The position numbers were made by a program, and so were the translations under genes. From assembly GCA_016795485.1 (NCBI GenBank), contig JAEUHM010000041.1:1-64000 (forward strand): DNA of 64,000 bases. The letters are read 5' to 3'. The notes under the pieces were generated by a model. The model saw nothing but the letters and a program-made list of their open reading frames with translations. It did no database searches and was not told where the DNA came from. This DNA is from Verrucomicrobiaceae bacterium. Its GTDB lineage: Bacteria; Verrucomicrobiota; Verrucomicrobiia; Verrucomicrobiales; Verrucomicrobiaceae. Below, in pieces: positions 60,595 to 64,000 of the stretch (its first letter is position 1; each line of letters begins with the position of its first letter).

Positions 60595-61602
60595 TTAGGC
60601 ACGGCACTTGTCCAGCAGCTTGTCCAGATATCGTGTGATCTGATCTAAAGCAGACTTTTCGGGTGAGGCCGCCAGTGCGATCAAGTCTGACCGCGCTTCA
60701 ATCAGCATGTTTTTGGCAAACTGCACCGCACGCTCAATCGACCCCGCGTAATCAGCAATGCCTGCGAGGATGGATGTGTCCATGGGCTCACCATTGACGA
60801 TGCGTTTGCTGATTTTCGAGCGCTGCACTTCGGTCGCCGACTCTAGGAGATAGAGCAGAGGCAAGGTAAGCTTGCCCTTGGCTAAATCGGTACCCAGCGT
60901 CTTACCAGCGGACTGCTCGTTACCAACAAGATCGAGGCAATCGTCGTAGATCTGATACGCTGTGCCCAGTTTAGTGCCGTAGTTTTTTAATGCAGCACAG
61001 TGGACACGACCTTCGGGATTGAGATAGGCGGCCATCTCCGTAGCTGCGGAAAACAGGGCTGCGGTTTTCATCTCAATGACCCTGAGGTATTCGCTCACAG
61101 TCAGAGTGAGATCGTGACGGCGCTGAGTCTGTAGGATTTCACCTGCACACACGTCTTTGGAGGCTCTGGCGATTGCTCTTGAGACAGCTGAGTCATCGAA
61201 CTCGGATGCTAGATCCAGCGCATGGGCAAAGAGCATGTCGCCCAGAAGGACAGAGAGGGCATTCCCCCACTTTGCAGAAGCCGTAGGAGCACCCCGACGA
61301 AGTTCCGCGCCATCCATGATGTCATCATGCACCAGAGAAGCGATATGAACCAACTCCAAGATAACTGCCAGCTTCCGATGATCATCAGAAACGCCACCTG
61401 TCGCACCACCGGCAAGGAGAGCCAAGGCCGGGCGGATGCGCTTGCCGCTGCTTTTGCAAACGTAGCTGACATAGCCTTCAAGCGCTGGATCAAACGCCCG
61501 TGCCTGATCGAGGATAGCCTGCTCCACCTTCTGGACTTCCCCACGAACCAACTCGAAGGGAAACTCCGGCGGTGCGGCTTGGAGGTCTATTGCGGCAGGC
61601 AT
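60595..61602 (-). CDS. Trans-polyprenyl diphosphate synthase (IspB-like)
   Basis: The 335-residue enzyme elongates allylic diphosphates with isopentenyl diphosphate, giving the side chain of quinones. The first Asp-rich motif is LVHDDIMDGAELRRG and the second YQIYDDCLDLVG. GKRIRPALALLAGGAT is the family N-terminal signature, and GDMLFAHALDLASE precedes the chain-length pocket. Length fits octaprenyl/heptaprenyl synthases; exact chain length cannot be read. It is 12 bp upstream of radC. Confidence 0.93.
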   Translation of the reverse strand: MPAAIDLQAAPPEFPFELVRGEVQKVEQAILDQARAFDPALEGYVSYVCKSSGKRIRPALALLAGGATGGVSDDHRKLAVILELVHIASLVHDDIMDGAELRRGAPTASAKWGNALSVLLGDMLFAHALDLASEFDDSAVSRAIARASKDVCAGEILQTQRRHDLTLTVSEYLRVIEMKTAALFSAATEMAAYLNPEGRVHCAALKNYGTKLGTAYQIYDDCLDLVGNEQSAGKTLGTDLAKGKLTLPLLYLLESATEVQRSKISKRIVNGEPMDTSILAGIADYAGSIERAVQFAKNMLIEARSDLIALAASPEKSALDQITRYLDKLLDKCRA

Positions 61603-61651
61603 GGCACGACTTTGTGAAATTTTTCACAAAGTGGCAGAGGACCCGCCAAAG

Positions 61652-63631
61652 TCAACCCGCAGGCCGTTTCTTGCGATAATGATATACTTCGAGAGTGTGA
61701 ATATCTTCCTCAGCCCAAAGGGTAGCCTTGTGGTCGAAAAGTGTGGGATTCGCCAGGATGGCCATCACGTCTTTTTGCAAGGTTCGGAAGAGGCCGCGTT
61801 GTCCGACGACGTAGTAAAGCTCGCCATCGTCTGCATCTGTCTCGGACATCAAGGTCTGCAAAGTAGCCGCATCCCTCACATAGCGGTCTGCCCGAGGATC
61901 ATACAACGTGATGTGCCGCCACAGATAGCAGGTCCTTATTTTCGAGGTTCCGGCAAAGTTCCAAGGTTCATGTTGGCCTCTAGTGAGCTGGAATGCCTCC
62001 CGGTTGGACTCGTAGGGCTGTGAATCCATTAGCCGAATCTGTGGTAAGGCGACACGGTCTGCCAGAAAGGGCAAAAGCACTGCGAGGCCCAGACAGATCT
62101 TCCCACGCGCCTGTTTTGCCTCTGCCAACCCCTCCGCCAGTAGCCAGCCTGCTCCTTTGCCGAAAAGTACAGCTAGAGGCAATATAACAAAAAAGGAGTA
62201 CCAGAAGATCCACTCAATCTTGATGACCCATTTGAACACAGCAGCACCCATGACCGCACCGCCTGCAATGGCACTCCACATCAGCAATTGCTTTGGGTCA
62301 GTCCTTGAAAGTCGCCATGCGCCAAGCGCAAGGAGGCCAAGCATGGAAACAATGCCAGCACCTGTGCTCAACGGACTTTGTGCGAGTGCCTCAGAAACGG
62401 GCACCTCTGTGGGATTGTCTGGAGAACTGCGATGCCAAGGTGTGCCTACGAGTAGTCCACAGAGGCTATTTCCCAACCAAATAGCATCCATGGGCTTCCC
62501 AGTATGCTGAAGTCGCTCAAGCGCCCGAGGGTGCTGAAGAGAAGGTGTGGCATAAAGTAGGACAAACAGCGCGGACATGCTGGCTCCAGTAACAACCAGT
62601 TTCCCAAGACTCGCGAGCCGTACGCGAAACGAGCCTTCGGATCTGATTAACAGCCAAATAGCAGCCAGACCATCCATCTCCAAAAATGGGAGAGTTGCTA
62701 CCTTCCAAGAGTAGATCGCAAGAAACTGCATGACGCCATACGTGATCCAGGCTCGCCAACGACCACTCCGCAACGCCCAAAAAAGTGCCCACACGGCCAA
62801 TATGAAGAACAGCAGCATCATGACGTAACCACGTCCCTCCGTGCTGTAGCGAATGTGCCAGGGATGAAGCGTCAAATAAAGAGCGGCTAGCAGACCGGCA
62901 GCGGGACGCCCGAGCCATCGCATGAACAAAGCAATCGCTACGATCGAAAAAACGCCAGCGATGAGCGGTGGTAAACGCGAAATAGACTCATCGAACGCGT
63001 AATCAGGAAGTTCTTTGAACCAGCGCCATGTGTTGAGCGTCAGTTTTTGGCAAATACTGAACAGGAAGTGATTTCCCCCCGTGCGGTCGTCGAAGAAAAC
63101 ATGGGACCAAGTTACGGGCTTAAACTCGAGCTCACCCTGCATGTTTTTGTCATCTTTAGGCACCCACTCGCCTAAAACGTAGTGCCGCAGAGCCCACCCT
63201 TCGTCACCCCAATAGGACATTTCCATCCGCGGCAGCCGTGATAGCAACGCAACAACCACAATGAGTGCCATGGCAGGCCAGAACCAAACGTAGCGAGGGA
63301 CTTCCCTAGCTAGCTTCATCTCAAGCTTAGGCACAACCGCAGCAGACCACCACTTGACTGTTCCGAGTATCAAACTGCTAACGACCAAGTGAAACCATGC
63401 GCCTCTCCAAAGCCCCGCTTTGAGATATTCTGAAAAGCCATGAGGTTTAGGCAGGTGGATGTCTGATGTCCATGGCGGAGGCGTCTTGGCCTTCAGAAGA
63501 TACCAAACCAGGGCCACAAAAGCGATCGCGTGCCAAAGCCAGACGATGCGACTACCAGAGTTGCCGCCGGGAGCGCGGTTCCAAATCTGTTGAAGTTTGA
63601 CTTTTGTTAGTGGTGGCACAGGAGACGGCAA
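61652..63631 (-). CDS. Integral-membrane glycosyltransferase, GT39/ArnT-like
   Basis: The 659-residue membrane protein has about ten hydrophobic segments. LSRLPRMEMSYWGDEGWALRHYVLGEW is the first periplasmic loop, carrying the Asp-Glu pair typical of lipid-linked sugar transferases such as PMT/ArnT. IAGVFSIVAIALFMRWLGRPAAGLLAALYLTLHPWHIRYSTEGRGYVMMLLFFILAVWALFWAL resembles the following helices. A basic C-terminus (YHYRKKRPAG) completes it. Donor and acceptor are unknown. The start is uncertain: TTG 63631 gives the longest frame, GTG 63619 is an alternative. Confidence 0.84.
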   Translation of the reverse strand: MPSPVPPLTKVKLQQIWNRAPGGNSGSRIVWLWHAIAFVALVWYLLKAKTPPPWTSDIHLPKPHGFSEYLKAGLWRGAWFHLVVSSLILGTVKWWSAAVVPKLEMKLAREVPRYVWFWPAMALIVVVALLSRLPRMEMSYWGDEGWALRHYVLGEWVPKDDKNMQGELEFKPVTWSHVFFDDRTGGNHFLFSICQKLTLNTWRWFKELPDYAFDESISRLPPLIAGVFSIVAIALFMRWLGRPAAGLLAALYLTLHPWHIRYSTEGRGYVMMLLFFILAVWALFWALRSGRWRAWITYGVMQFLAIYSWKVATLPFLEMDGLAAIWLLIRSEGSFRVRLASLGKLVVTGASMSALFVLLYATPSLQHPRALERLQHTGKPMDAIWLGNSLCGLLVGTPWHRSSPDNPTEVPVSEALAQSPLSTGAGIVSMLGLLALGAWRLSRTDPKQLLMWSAIAGGAVMGAAVFKWVIKIEWIFWYSFFVILPLAVLFGKGAGWLLAEGLAEAKQARGKICLGLAVLLPFLADRVALPQIRLMDSQPYESNREAFQLTRGQHEPWNFAGTSKIRTCYLWRHITLYDPRADRYVRDAATLQTLMSETDADDGELYYVVGQRGLFRTLQKDVMAILANPTLFDHKATLWAEEDIHTLEVYHYRKKRPAG

Positions 63632-63674
63632 AAGGAAGAAACTTACCCGCCGCTCTCAAACCAAAAACATGTGA

Positions 63675-64000
63675 TTAATGCCGAATCAGGTGTTTCCCCA
63701 AGTCCCCAGCGTATCCAGCCAGTTCTAGAAATGCACGTCCAATTTTACGACCGTTTGCGTCCAACACATCGCAAGCACCCTCCCAATAAGGTAGCTTTGA
63801 TATCTTGCCCAGATGCTCCTGGTCGTTTGATTTCGGTAGGAGGCGGTATTCACGGCCATCTACCTTGATCGTCGGCCGGATTGGGTAACTGGCTCCTGAA
63901 TGAGGGCTTTGCCAGGCCCCTGCGGGCTCCCATTCAAACTTGTTCGTGTGCTGAACACGGCCCTTCAGATCAATAAATGCAAGCGTTGTGCCTGCGGGGT
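63675..64000 (-). CDS. C-terminal part of an AttH/CrtC-like lipocalin-fold protein (partial)
   Basis: A frame enters from the right window edge and ends at TAA 63677-63675 (108 codons present; the N-terminus is outside). The sequence includes EWEPAGAWQSPHSGASYPIR and PYWEGACDVLDANGRKIGRAFLELAGYAGDL. The latter is the characteristic end of the hydroxyneurosporene-synthase (CrtC)/AttH family (pattern YWEG...G...GRAFLEL.GY). Such proteins are often encoded beside ABC-2/LolCE-type permeases and may bind lipids. The assignment rests on this motif alone. Confidence 0.82.
   Translation of the reverse strand, partial: PAGTTLAFIDLKGRVQHTNKFEWEPAGAWQSPHSGASYPIRPTIKVDGREYRLLPKSNDQEHLGKISKLPYWEGACDVLDANGRKIGRAFLELAGYAGDLGKHLIRH

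Overview
The window looks like a chromosomal segment of a Verrucomicrobiota bacterium, probably a Prosthecobacter/Verrucomicrobium-type member. This is inferred from gene content. It carries a DUF1501 protein with a twin-arginine signal, ThuA-like proteins, an exported sulfatase and SASA-type esterase, a GYF_2/DUF4190 protein and a Hanks-type kinase with an extracytoplasmic domain. There are also many secreted orphans and generally weak Shine-Dalgarno sequences. No tRNA, rRNA or CRISPR array was recognised.

Layout. 1-1951 (-): a Ser/Thr kinase cut by the window edge. 2016-6571 (+): a strongly folding leader, then lysA, a caspase-like secreted protein, a lipase, a NusG paralogue and a Gfo/Idh/MocA oxidoreductase, tightly spaced. 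6659-10301 (+): queF, a beta-helix protein, accB and accC. 10320-11470: an IS4-type insertion sequence with clear terminal inverted repeats and an amber-interrupted transposase. 11543-24405: mostly minus-strand genes (sufU, ThuA, esterases, M1 aminopeptidase, panC/ABC-2 permease/P450, CBS protein, enolase-superfamily dehydratase, lepB), with a GYF/DUF4190 protein and ruvX on plus. 24476-27371 (+): a YjbQ protein and purL. 27388-31736 (-): a 797-codon orphan, a DMT exporter and a lone Opp/Dpp-type ATPase.

31795-38652 (-): a complete RND efflux operon. Its first gene is one continuous frame joining a TetR repressor to the outer-membrane lipoprotein channel, preceded by a palindromic operator candidate. 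39876-40584: no convincing gene, but eleven head-to-tail copies of a 22-bp repeat. 40585-45505: DUF1501 protein, DJ-1/PfpI protein, trpC, a methyltransferase, and an ammonium transporter behind a near-perfect sigma-54 promoter. 45853-53549: secreted HYR/InlB-like protein, Wza-like lipoprotein, DoxX protein, ruvC, sulfatase, a PHP-like protein and ThuA. 53561-64000: PBP1A-type enzyme, nadC, FAD oxidoreductase, P-type ATPase, radC, polyprenyl diphosphate synthase, a membrane glycosyltransferase and the end of an AttH/CrtC-like protein.

Housekeeping functions (lysine, tryptophan, NAD, pantothenate, purine, fatty acid and queuosine synthesis; Holliday junction processing; Fe-S assembly; protein export; peptidoglycan synthesis) are interleaved with exported carbohydrate-active and orphan proteins. 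The points most worth a second look are the TetR-efflux fusion, the SD-sequestering leader of lysA, the sigma-54 promoter of amt, the 22-bp minisatellite and the two unassigned proteins at 3510 and 27388.
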